Shown here: piece by piece, positions 52,301 through 64,000 of the stretch
Position numbering within the stretch: position 1 is the first letter of the stretch
Layout: the number at the start of each line of letters is the position of its first letter
Source of the DNA: Cardiocondyla obscurior
Lineage: Eukaryota; Arthropoda; Insecta; Hymenoptera; Formicidae
Length of the DNA: 64,000 nt
NCBI RefSeq assembly: GCF_019399895.1
Contig: NC_091864.1
Span: 9,092,001-9,156,000, forward strand
Reading direction: 5' to 3'
The notes under the pieces: generated by a model
Told to the model about the DNA's origin: nothing
What the model saw: only the letters and a program-made list of their open reading frames with translations
The model's database searches: none
Position numbers and translations under genes: made by a program

Positions 52301-54585
52301 CCATAATCAGCGTTTATACCTTCTATCCCTCTGTGTCTTCCATCTTTCCCTGCCGGGCTATAAATCGCGATGTCTCTTCTGCCGTGCTCGATGCAATTTT
52401 CCCTGTATCTCAATCGCCAGTCATTCCTCGCCTATTTCTACGTATTCGCGTCAAACCACACGTTTCCCCGGGTAAACGTAGGCCAGCCAGAGATGGGCTC
52501 CGCACGAGCTCGATGCGAGCGTGCCGTCAGACGATTTTCGAAGTGAGGAAGGAAAAAAAAAAAAAGCAGGAACGACGATTAAACCTCGCAGACCGGAATA
52601 TATTGCCGGTTTTCCAGCAGTTGCAGCGCGCTCACGACCGTTGTGCAAATAAATCAGACGGCTGCATTTTGACCAGCTTGCAAATTACAAACTTCGTATG
52701 ACGATTCTCGTCGTGGTCCGGCGAGCCGCATGCATATTCAGGTCAGGCGGGACGATTTATTTGCTCGAATGTGGATCGGCCGGTCGATCGTTTTGCCATT
52801 ATCGAATTTTCCGCACAATCTTGGCGTTCTCGATAAATAGCCGGCAGCCGTGCGCCTCGCAGCGTCCTGTCCGTTTTGTAGACGCGCAGATCACGGGGAC
52901 CAGTTTAACTTTATCGTTGATAGCTCGCCGGGTTCGTTCATTAGCCGGTAAAAAAAAATAATTAAAAAAAAGCATTTTGACATGCCCTAGAAGATCGCCT
53001 GATTGCAAATTTAATAAGACACGATATTCCCGCGGTTAATACCTGTTCTGCAAAACTAACGGCGTAAACGAGATTCATATTTACAAAATGACGCGGGAAA
53101 CGATAACACTCATATTCCGATAATCATCCATTTGGGTGGCGCAATGTACGACGTAATTACGTTTCATTATACTCAGACATTCGTTCCGATTCTCGAGCCT
53201 CGGAAATAACGGAAGTAGGCGTGTGTCATTTAGTAGATTATATCCTCACTTTGCATCTAGCAAACATAGTTACGACTAAGCGAAAATAATCTGATCGAAA
53301 AGGAAAAGACGAGCACCTCGACGTGATTGAATTTTCTTACTTGATCGTGAATTTATCGGTGATGGATCGCGGCCAGGTAATAAAGAGATCGCTTTTTGCG
53401 CGACGGTGAGGCTGAGCACGGATCAATATCCGAGAAGATGCTATTGTCACGTTCGCCAAAATGGTAGGCCGGGTTTCCGAGCGGGCAGAAATTTTTCTCT
53501 CACACTCGCTCGCGAGAGGCGCGATTTCCGGGTAATTAAGCCGGCTCGTTTGCCCATGCTGAGAGATCATTTCGTACGGAGGCGAGTGTGAGAGAGTCTT
53601 GTCTATCACGGGCGGTAGCACGACGGCGATTAACACCGACGGATGACTGGCGAGAAATGAAAAGCGGAGGACCGAGAATATTCCCGGGACTGCTAAGTTA
53701 ATTTAATAGATTTGATAAATATCACGCTCATTAGCAGGCTGCGCCTCCTCGCGATTTCTTCCATTTACGTTTACCCGGGGGAGCTCCCCTATCTCCGGCT
53801 TTATTGCGCGTTATTACTCGAGCCGCGATGAATTACGCATATTTATCGCGGCAACAAAGCGAATGCGATTGCGTTCGCGTCGTGACGAATGCCGGATACC
53901 CCGTGTCGTAATACCAAACGCCTTAATGTCGAATGATTGATGACTTACTCAGGTTCCTGAAAGCCCGCCGGAAGAACGCTCCGTCGTACCGCCGTGTGAT
54001 TGGCCGCGACGGCGATTTCTGGCCCCACGACAACTTCGGTGATTACGCACTTCACCGTGAATGTGTGCTTGCTGGAATCCGCGGGCTCCTCCACTATTAC
54101 CCGATGATAGTACATCTTCTGACCCTGCGCCATCAAAATTCATAATCCCGATTACAATGTTACGTTCCGCGTTATGCAAATGCGTAGGTTTCCGCGTGTT
54201 TTTAGCGGCGTATTCCGCGGAATGTGCGTTTACGCGCACAGCGGTTTAAAATAAAAATCAGAATTTTGCTAAAAAAAATATTACGGCTTTACCGTGACTT
54301 TGTTGACGACTCTCGTGATGCCGCACCGTAACATGTCCTGCTCCAGCAGCGATAATCTAAACGTGGCCACGCCATCGTGGAACTGTGGTTTACAAGCTTC
54401 GTCTGCAAAAGCAGAAATTCAATGTTAGTCGTAATTTTGATTTACGTCCAAGCGCCTAACGTGAAACCCTTGAATATATTCACCCGGAAAATGTTTGAAT
54501 TGTTGGAGATATATCTTCGCCTGCGGACTACTCCTCACTATATCCACTTCCATCAATTGCTTGGTGCATCTCACTTTGTTTTGCA
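49311..54585 (-). CDS. zona pellucida (ZP) domain protein, probably GPI-anchored; quasimodo-like candidate
   Basis: Seven minus-strand exons join in phase: 54484-54585, 54293-54402, 53949-54124, 50183-50413, 49943-50090, 49669-49813 and 49311-49558 (about 386 residues). ZP-N opens at NKVRCTKQLMEV with Cys in VRC, EACKP, LRCG and TVKC. ZP-C carries INGCSVD, VNVCLDKC and IECSNGQ. Then comes a furin-like RKRRA site, a charged tail with two tandem repeats, and a C-terminus NGSSCST followed by about 16 hydrophobic residues with no cytoplasmic tail, which suits GPI attachment. ZP proteins polymerise as apical extracellular matrix. Drosophila quasimodo is a GPI-anchored ZP protein in circadian light input; orthology is inferred from architecture only. 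The first exon or exons with the signal peptide were not found: the first visible exon begins within a codon (N|TG). Confidence 0.85.
50414..53948 (-). other. 3.5 kb intron between ZP-N and ZP-C halves
   Basis: Bounded by donor CCTGA|GTAAGT and acceptor tgctttag. No internal exon recognised. The intron falls between the ZP-N and ZP-C subdomains. Confidence 0.65.
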
Positions 54586-57500
54586 CTGAAAAGCAAACAT
54601 AAATATTTTAAAAACATGGAGGCGTTTAATATTAAATCGTTGCTAAAAATATATTTTAACAAGAAAGATAGAGAGAAAGAGAGAAATTTTCAAAACAATT
54701 TTGTTTTATGGAGGGACGGGCAGAAGTTAGCCGTGTTCGTAAACTAAGTTACTGTACACCACTGTAATTGCCCCATAAAGTCTTAAATGTCTCGACCTTG
54801 AAAAGCGAAGTGCGATACGCTCGGGAAATGTGTGATGATGTATATCCCCGTGGGCTAGGCCCTGCTCATTCGTGCAATACCGCGATAGATACTTTCACCG
54901 TTATCGGACGATGACGTCGAGTCATGCATCGGAAGGAACTCGTCTCAAAAAAATCCCGAGGAAAGTCCAACGAGAAATATAGAGTAGAAAGTTTATACAA
55001 TTTTTTCCAAGCGTGCAACAGTTTTTTTTTTCTACAAAAATAAGTTTTTCGTTAGAAAAAAAAATTTTTTTTAACGAAAATGTCAGCGCGATTACTCCGC
55101 GCGACCTGCAGTGTCCTGCGAAGACCTCGCAAGCGTCAAAGCAGGAAGCGACGCGGGGACAATCCTGTGGATATCGTCGCGGGCATAATTCAACATTAAT
55201 CTCCGAAGATACGCGAGGTGGCAATATTTTCCCGGCGCTTAACGCACGCGCTTCGCGGCGAGCTCGGCACGCATCGGGCAATAATTCATGGTGAGGTATC
55301 ATCGTCACGTTCGCAACGCGCAACTGTTGGAGAACGTGGCGAACGTTTTCCCCCTACGACGAGGTGATCGAGGTGAAGACCTATGCAGTTTTACGCGGTG
55401 TGCCCGGTTCTCTAGCTGCGTTCCGGAATGAGCAACCACCGGCTAAGCCCTTCGTCACGTCGCGATTCCCGATAACGAATAGCAGAGCGAACAATCGTGG
55501 ACTGTGACGTTTTAATAACGCTCCGCGGACGTCGCCGGGGTCATTAATTTCCTGCCGGACGGTTTAGACAGGCATCGAACAAGCCAATTAAATTAAGCCT
55601 CTCCTCTATCTTTCTCTGCTATTAATCCATTATGCACGTGCATCTCGGATGCTTATTGTTTCGCGGAACAATGCAGGTCTAATATCGTGACAATAGGCGG
55701 ATAAAGCGATACGACTAATAGCTCAGGCGATTCAGCGAGAAAAAAAGACGCTGGATTTTTACGCGGTTTAGCAGAGTGATCGCTCGATCACTCGAGACGA
55801 TATCGAGAAAGAAAAAGAAAGAGAGGACGTCTTCACACGTGTTCCGCGCGGTCTGCGGGAGTCGTTTCGCTCGCGAGGCTAAGATAAACAAGCGCCACGT
55901 CGGCTGACAGACGCTGAACGACCGGTAGAATGTTTAATATACATTGTAGGCGAGCACACGCATCAGGAAGTGCACGAAGAGACTGCTGGTTTTCTTTTAT
56001 TCTTCGGTAGACAAATTGATGTTCACTGGCAGCCGGTTGGGAGTCCGCTCTCGCTGAGCTCGGATCGCAGTGCTCCGAAGATTAGCAGGCGCTATCTGAC
56101 AGGCGTTGATCAAGTCCTTGCGGAGTTGGTGAACCCGCGGAATCGCCGACGACGGTGAACCGGCCGAAATGACACCGGTGATAAAGCCGCGGGAATCACC
56201 GGCGATATTTTACGTCGTTTTAACAGGGACCACACTCTCTCCCGCGACCGGGCCTTCTCGGAACGTAGATTTATCTCGAGCCTCGAGCGCACCTCATCCT
56301 CACGAGATGCAGTCGCGTCACGCGCTAGGATCGCCACCGCGCGAGAACGGTCGAAGGGCACTTCCTTTTCTCGCGACTCGTTAAAATTGTTCTGGCTGCT
56401 TAATATGCGCTAACTCGTTTTCATCAGCATACTCGCTCGGTGCCGACGGCGCAACGACGGACGTCGCGCTTTTCTTGGCATTCACGGCGGAAAGAGCCGC
56501 TTTCGTTTCTTTTTTTTTTTTTTTCTTTTTTTTCCAACGGAGGCCGTCACCTCTGACACGAAACGTGTCGCGAATACTCATCCCCCCTCTCGCTAATGAC
56601 TCTCCTCCGATCGTCACCCCGAACCGAAGCGTCCCAGACGCTTATCTAAGCGGACCTTTATGCAAAGTCTGTCAGTCAGGCCGTCCCATGTGCGCAGTTA
56701 ACGCGTAAATTACGTGACTGTGCAGCGTGTCGCTTTTAAACGTCCCTACGGAGTCACGGCGGTCTTTTCCATTAGCAAGTTTAAGCGTTCTCGCGAAGGT
56801 AGCGAAGGCGCGAGTCGCGGCTGATCTTCTGCCGATCTCGGAGAAGGAGGTCCGTGACCTTAGCTTCCCTTCCCCGGCCGTCGCTTCCCGCCGTGTTACC
56901 ACTCTTCTACTTCTTCCTCTTCTTCTTTATCTTCCTTCACCCACTGTTCTTCCCTTCTATCTCAGCCTGCCGCGGCAGCATGGTTTTTCCCTCGGCGTGG
57001 TCACCGTCTTCGAAAGCGGCGATCCGGTATTACACTTCCGCGTTTGCGTTGTTCCGCCAGAAAGCTATAAATCGGTCGCCGGATTGAAAACTATCGATAC
57101 GCAAAAAGATCGCCGTTCGCCAGAGTATCGCGAGCGTCATAGAAATTTAACAGCGATGCTGCCCCGACCGCTTCTCTCGCTGCAAGAAACTTTCGAAGAG
57201 TTAAGAGCGGGGACTTGAAATACGCACTTTAATTTACTCCGCGTCTTCTCTTAATCCCGGCTTCAAGAACGACGGATTAATTAAACCGCGGCTGAAACCA
57301 GCTCGTGCCGACGACGCCAACCTCGAATCAATCAAAATGTACCTAAGATTCCTCCGTGCATTATAATCCGCCGTTTTGCCCGCCCCGATCGCGAATTTAT
57401 ACTTTGCCTTCACTCCGCCCGCGATTATTCACGACACCGCCGCGCTCACGTACTATCGGGCGTAATTATCAGCTTCAAATGTGGTGTACTCGCTAATCCT

Positions 57501-60500
57501 CCGATCTTGGCCCGAGGTCCGTGAACCTGACCCTCTTCCTCCACCTTCTTCCACGTCGTTTGCGCCCCCTTAGCCTTCCTTATTATTCAGCGCTTCTTAC
57601 TTCTTTCCGCGCTCCCCTGCTACCATTAAACCCAAGAAAGTACTACATACTACCTCCAATCCTCCCGTCGATCCTGAGAGAGTTCCGCTTCTTCTTCCTT
57701 TTCTCTGCCTCTTCCTTCGCCTTCTTTACAACCTCGCCGCACTACCGGCCACCCCCCGTCGTCTTTCGCGCACTTCGACGCGCCTCCTTCGGCTGGCAAG
57801 ATTAAGATTTCCGCAAGATAACCGATAATGACCTTCCGACTGATGGGGAAGATTCGCGACCTCCGACCTTATCTTTTCCTCTGTCTAGCGCGTAGGGCTC
57901 CTGTTTTTCCTTACGCAACCCTCGCAAGTCGCATCGCCGTTCAATTCGCAGGGTAAACCCAAAATGAGTTCTCCATCGATTCCTCGTGACCCGGTTCACG
58001 CGACCCACTCTCCTATGCTCGCTTCCATTATCTTCGACGCGGTTTTTGCCCGGCGAGCTTACCGCGCGGCCACTTTACTTTCGTTTTTGTATTCCCGTTA
58101 ACGCGCCTAAATCCTCTCAAGAGTAACGAGTCCATCGTGCCGTAAAACACCGCGTTATCTTCAACTGCTTTCATGGAAAAAAATCACAACGATTCGATCC
58201 TAATATCAAGTACTCAGGGCTTCTTCCTTTTTTCCGCGGTTCCGATTCTCAGTTTTCGCTCACATTCCACGGAGTAACAAAACGCAATATTGCGTAAAAA
58301 CCAGTAAGTGACTGATTTTATTGCCCATGTCGGTGCCAATCTCCGCCAGCCCGTTGACATTTTATTTTTAGTTCGACGCGCCGCGGAAATTCACAGGCGG
58401 CTGCGTCATTGCGCTGCCACGAAGTAACGGAGTAAATTGCGCCAATTTACGATCGTCGGAATTACAATAATTTGTAGCTATTATTTCAAAGTGTTAAGAT
58501 GAGAGCCAAGATGAATAATTACGCTTCCGCGCGGCCGCGTTCTGGCTCCCGCGAAGATCGAACGTGCGAGATCGGCGGGTCCTGCGTGCAGCATCCCTTC
58601 CGCTTTCCTTAGCGAGCGTAAAAATCGTGTGCTTGCCTATTACGCTCGGATACTTTGTTGTTGTCGGAAGCGATTAGGCCTCAAATAATACAGGCACTAA
58701 CGCCAGATCGGCCAGTCTCGGATCGCGAATATTCGCGCAAAAAGGCAGCCTCTTTTTCACGAGATAGTTACTCCCATCGTACCAGCCGCCCGTAAAAATG
58801 AAACGATCCTTCAATTTTTCTCGTGCAAAAGCGGACAACGGTAAATGCGACGGTGGTTACGTTACAGTAATCAATTAATATTCGCGGGAAGTTATCGCGT
58901 GTGCGTGCTGACTGTGCGTGAATAACAGTACTGAATGATCGGAAGGAAAAAAAAAAAAAAAAAAAAAAAGAAGGAAGAAAGAGAGAAGCAAACAGCGATT
59001 GCTCGCGTTGTGCACGTTTTTCGCGAGCAAAGCGACATGACATGACACCGGAAACATTGGTACAGATATGACACGTCACAGTGACGTTATCTATTGGCAT
59101 TATCTATTGTAAATTAAGTACTGAATCGTCATCGGCGCGAACCGGATCGGCGGCGCCGCAAAAAGCGACCGTGCAAATAGAAGCACGATAACGACCGCGG
59201 AGAACATGATCTCCGTATTGAAGGAAAATATATATAGCGCGTACGTGAGAATTAAGAATGTGCCGGGCACGATTATCACTCCGTTTCGCTGTAATACCGG
59301 ACCGGTGAGCGACATTAATTTGTCTCTTAATTTCCGCGAGTGCTAAATCTTTTTATGCGTGAAACGACCATTTTATTTTGATCGCTTTGCTTGACTTATT
59401 TTTATTTACTCCCGTTACACTTTAAGTTTTCGAAAAGAGCATGAAGGCTATGCGAATCGTTGAATGATACGCCTTCTCGTGTAATTACGCCTCGCATTAA
59501 ACGGTATAATTTTAAGCCGCTACTACTCGGCTTGTAAGTATTCTCTCCTTTCCGCGGCCTTGCTGAGCACAAAAATCATATAATCGCTTAGATATCTTGT
59601 TTCCCATTTTTTAAAAATATTCCACCTTATTAATTTTAATCGTGTTTCAACAGCGATTAAACAGTACGGAAGTACCGCTTCTTTCATCGACCTCATCTAA
59701 AGACTTCTCGTTGAGTCTATACCGATACGAAGCCACTAGCGGCCAACGAAAATTAGCGAGTCCATTGGAAATTACGCATATCGACCGCTGGCGCGACGAA
59801 ATTCAATTGCCGTTTATCACTTTAACGAGCGAAATGCCTTCGCATTCAGCTAGGAAGTCGAATAATGCGCGAATTATCCGCGTTATCGAGCGTAGGGCCG
59901 CGATCTGCGCGGACGCGTTACGGGAGAGGGAAAGGGCACTGCATAACAGGATCGAAAGTTCTTAATCAAAGCGATACGAGTTACGTTGGGTGATAAAAGA
60001 GGAGCGCAGGCGAGCCATGGCGAATACACGCGGTAACGGTGATTCCATTCCGGTTGCTTTTGCTTGCCGCGGCAGTACGCGCACGCCGATTACAAGGGCC
60101 GCCAGCTCGGTAAATCACTGATCATCAGTGATCATTAGCGGCCCACAATTCTGCCGATCGAAACTCGAGGAAAACGACGGAATCGCCAGACCGACGAGGG
60201 AGACCGGTTACGGCCGGGCACAGATCGCCGGGGATTAGAGCACGCGAGGGATGAGGCACGTACATCGATGGATATCTAGGTAGTACCGTCCTCGGTACTT
60301 TCTCCGCCGACTTCCTGGATCCGACCGGGCTCCATTATGCTTATCGGGGAGAACGATGATTCGGTTGCGATCGGATTGGCACGGTCCGATGACTTGGTGC
60401 CGCATTTCGCGGGATAAAAGCCGTAAACGGTAATTACCGGTTAGAAGACGCGAATAGGGCAGCGTAATTAATTTTGAATAATTAATTTATATGTTAATTT

Positions 60501-60732
60501 CATCGCTATTATGAAATTTTAATGCATTATACTTTATTTTTTCACCTATTGGTCTATTAATTAGGCGCTCTTGATTTTCTCGGCCATCTATATACATTTT
60601 TTTTTATCCTGTGCTTATTCTTCGTTCGCATTAAAATTTGAGTTTCAAGTGAACAACTTTCTTTTGAAATCTCTTTCAAGGAAAGAAATCGACTCCACTG
60701 ATTGTGTAGGACTTTCAAGCTGAATTGCGTGT

Positions 60733-60764
<32 letters not shown>

Positions 60765-63700
60765 TTTTAACGAACACCACACGCGAAAGGCATGAATCGC
60801 GTGACATAACCGAGACGCGTTCAGTGACAGTAATATATATGTAATACAACCCAATATCATAGCAGGCCGAAGAGACGAGCATCGATCGAATTATTACAAA
60901 TCATATGGTACAGATCCACTCTGAAAATGATCCTCGCCAAGAAAAGCGAAATTTAATGTTTCTGTTGCACTATTAATGGCGCACGTTTATTTTCTCAACT
61001 ATCAGTTTTGCCGAATTATTTTCCCTTGTAATTTTTTAATCATTAAGTTGGAAATACTTACGAGAAAACATCTTGCTGCCGACAAACGACACGCATTTCT
61101 ACATAAAGAAATAAATATTTTTAGACGTGTTAAATAAATGTTTTTTAACAGGAATCAAATGTCTTTCGTGACAAGCGCATCAATTAAATTAAAGTAACAG
61201 TTGGAACGTGTTTTATATTCCGGCTGAAACTCTCCTACCTCCCGGGGCGCGTCAGTGAGGGATGCTGCGAAAATATAATGAATTATTTATAACGTCGCGC
61301 GGTATACAAATTACACGCTACCGAGAACTACCGTTATACATACGTTTTCGGTAATCCCGACGACGATTAAACTGGCATCCCGCGGAGCATGGCCGCGCAA
61401 TTATTTAAACAATTTTATGGTTTGCCAGTGCATAAAGCGCACGCGCTTTCGTTATTTATAGTCCATTGTGCACTTTTTAGATCAGCATTCCGCGGATGCA
61501 CCGGCTGCAAATCGTAGCAAATTTTATACTTGAATCTCCTTCCCGTGAAATTTCTTTCATTTCATTCATGGATATTCCACATGACGGTGAAGTCGTCAAT
61601 TAATTATTTGAATAACCGCGGCTCATTTATACAATTGCGTACGGCGAGATACACTCGAGGCACAAAATAAAATAATTTACACGAATATAAGCCAAAAATA
61701 TACGTAGTTCAATTATACATTTTCAGATTTTCACGGCGATTTATTTAACAGTTTGTGACAACGGTCACGATCGACAATCAATTTTCGTTTATTATTTTAG
61801 AATGACGGCGTTTTATCGACAAATTTCGCTCGATAATCAATCACTTATAACCGATGTACCCTTCGGGAGTAAATCGAAAGGACGAGATAGGATCTCGCGG
61901 AGAAATAGGATCCTTTCTTACCTCCCCGAGTGTTACTACGCGCGCACGGCTGTCATCCTGAAGATATCGAATCGAGTCCTCGAGTTCATCTGACTTCCGG
62001 TAGGCCGCTTTGTTATCCGGCCTGTGTTAGACGCGGCCCGAGCACAGAATACATTTTCCAGAGGATACTCGCAGCGCTATCTGATCACAGGATTTAATTG
62101 TTTCCTCGAGTCCCTCTTTCTCGCGTAGGTGCGAGTCGGAGTGCCGCGGTAATCTGAACGCCACGAAGACGTACATTATAAAATGTAACCGACAAAGCGT
62201 CTAATAAAAAGTTTTCGTTATTTTTTTCCCCTTTTAACGACGTGCAGATACCTTATCTAATATTCTCGCGGTATACCGTTTGCGCGTCTCGACTACTGAA
62301 CCACTAAATTGTTTCTGAATCCCAGGCGGCGTGGCGTTAAAAAGAGCGATATGCCGCGTTAAAATAAAGCATCGCCGACACTTTATGGCCATTTTTATTA
62401 GGCCTGTTTAATTGACTGCTACACGGCCGTAACGCGAACTTAGAAACTAAAATGTATACGGGGACCGCGGCGCCCGATGCGCTAATGATAAGATGCAGGG
62501 ATAATTACGGTGTGTGTGAGTCACGAGGGGAGACGTAAAAAGAATATCGCAATTATGACGAATACGTCACACGGCGGACGGAAGAGAGAGGGGCGCAATG
62601 TACGTCGGCATCGCCGTAGTTCATAACTACGGTGGCCGGCGGTACCCGGGCAGGTGTAAATGACGAGCGATAGGAGTAATTACAGGTAATAAACTGAAAT
62701 GACAGACTGTGAGGATCCACTGTCCGCGCCGAACATACATTCTCGCTCTTATCCGTCGCTTGATAATCAATAGGCGCGTCGGCAGCTTCGTGTAGAAAAC
62801 AGATTCGCCGCATTATCGGGAAGGACATTGTCTTCCCGTCGTTGTTATTAAATTGGTTAATCAGATATCTGTCGTATCATCATGCAATTTTATCCGCGAT
62901 CGGGGTCACCCGATAATCCTTTTTCTTTCGCGAGCGATCAATAATCGAACGGCCTTGAGTACATACGTGCGTTTTGCCTCGCGCAAGTTTCTACTTTTAC
63001 TTCTGCTTCGTTAATGATTACCTCGCATTTCGCGAAATCTCTACTTATCGCTTCCTTATAAAACGCCGCGCGATTATTTTGTCTGCATTAGTATTAATTT
63101 TCGATTAATCCGCAACTTTATCAGACGGTTATGATGAAAATAGATGCAGCTGAGTGCACTCGCGCAACGCATCGCGCCACCGCGAAGTGAAAATTACTCC
63201 ACAAAGTCGTCACGGCACTTGATGAGTTTTCCCTCGTGATTTTTGCTTATCAGTACTGATCTCGAAGAAAGGAAGTTGTTTTCCACATTCCTTGTTAATC
63301 GATGTGTAATACATAATTTTTTTACTTAAACACATCGATTCAAATCTCTCTCTGTCACGATGATTCACCTTTATCGATAAAAATAGAGGTAAATGACGGA
63401 TTTGGGAAGTCGTTTACGTGGTCGCAGCATCCGGGCGAAGAAAGGAAAAAAAAAATCACACGTGATTAATGATTAGCTGATTATACACGTGTCTAATGAC
63501 GAAGTTCGCGTGTAACTTGCGGCTCGCTGTTCACTGGATCATTATCAATCATGAAAATGAACGCTTCCGACGGTGAGAAAGAGAGCGCAGGGCGTAAGGA
63601 AAACAGCGATTTATACGAATTAGTTCTTTTGCCAGGGTGGAGCAAACCGGTACCGAGGAAAGTAGTAGGATAACACTTCGTGATAAATGACCCAAGTTCG

Positions 63701-64000
63701 GTGAGCAAACAATTTCGTTCCGCGCATCATTCGTTACGTCGCGATTGATGCCCCGCGGATGCGGAACACCGTAAAATCGAAGTTTTTCGGCCCTACCGGT
63801 AGGTACACCTATCCTCGCTGCATCGAGTTGCTACCAGGAAACGTTTCGCCATACCTTGCCAGGCGTTTCCCGGTGGCAACCAGATACATTAACGTTGTTA
63901 ATGCCAATAAAAGAAAAATTGTTTTGTCGCGGTCCGTTATTAATCTCCTTAAGAATGACTTTTTATATTTTTTTATCTCTGCTTCGTCTGGAGATTTCCA
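54586..64000. other. no recognised gene; upstream or intron 1 region of the ZP-domain gene
   Basis: Mixed CpG-rich and AT-rich sequence with a pyrimidine-rich zone at about 56470-57780 and homopolymers at 58947-58969 (A) and 60732-60768 (TA then T). Open frames on both strands lack family resemblance and splice-consistent boundaries. A signal-peptide-like minus-strand frame near 59210 was tested for the missing ZP exon and rejected on phase. The plus-strand transcript from 47497 may cross it as an intron. Confidence 0.5.
63297..63340. repeat. 11-bp inverted repeat
   Basis: AATCGATGTGT and ACACATCGATT are exact reverse complements separated by 22 nt of AT-rich loop. No gene context is known. 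Confidence 0.65.

Noticed and set aside
59100..59315. Minus-strand frame with a signal-peptide-like segment (MFSAVVIVLLFARSLFAAP)
   Set aside because: Considered as the missing first exon of the ZP gene, but no donor in it ends in phase 1 as the next exon requires.
1..64000. Search for tRNA, rRNA, CRISPR arrays, telomeric repeats, transposase or reverse-transcriptase ORFs and known microRNAs (let-7, bantam, miR-7, miR-184)
   Set aside because: None recognised by eye; structure-based scans could not be run.

Overview
The window is animal nuclear DNA from an insect, most likely a hymenopteran and plausibly an ant. Genes are split by GT-AG introns, CpG is abundant even in introns, GA/CT microsatellites and A/T homopolymers are common, and recognisable proteins match insect families. 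No transposon ORF, rRNA, convincing tRNA, CRISPR array or prokaryotic operon was seen. The organism call rests on composition and gene content only.

Region 1 (1-41,100, minus strand) is the 5' part of daughterless (da), the single insect E-protein bHLH factor. Exon 1 (40,847-40,928) is followed by a 14 kb intron, exon 2 (26,788-26,837), a Gly/Pro-rich exon 3 (25,029-25,273), and exons of 29 and 45 nt (24,786-24,814 and 24,379-24,423). All phases join except in exon 3, whose G-rich tract is out of frame by one base. The bHLH exons are not visible and probably lie beyond position 1. At 6,699-6,887, in a CpG-rich patch, a same-strand exon starts with its own ATG, carries a second L-x-x-V-F-Q motif like the exon 1 activation motif, and ends in the same phase as exon 5. 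I read it as an alternative first exon of da.

Region 2 (41,300-46,850) is compact. An AGTRAP-like four-helix membrane protein (minus, six coding exons, 156 aa) sits upstream of da on the same strand. It is divergent from MCCC2 (plus, nine coding exons, 559 aa), the beta subunit of mitochondrial methylcrotonoyl-CoA carboxylase in leucine breakdown. Both models are complete and in phase.

Region 3 (46,850-64,000) holds a textbook Inr+DPE core promoter (47,497; plus strand) with a roughly 930-nt presumed untranslated first exon and a GTAAGT donor. On the minus strand are seven exons of a zona pellucida (ZP) domain protein with a furin-like site and a C-terminus suited to GPI anchoring, perhaps quasimodo. 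Its signal-peptide exon was not found. The plus-strand transcript, if it splices to exons beyond the window, would run antisense across the ZP gene. From 54,600 to 64,000 no gene was recognised.
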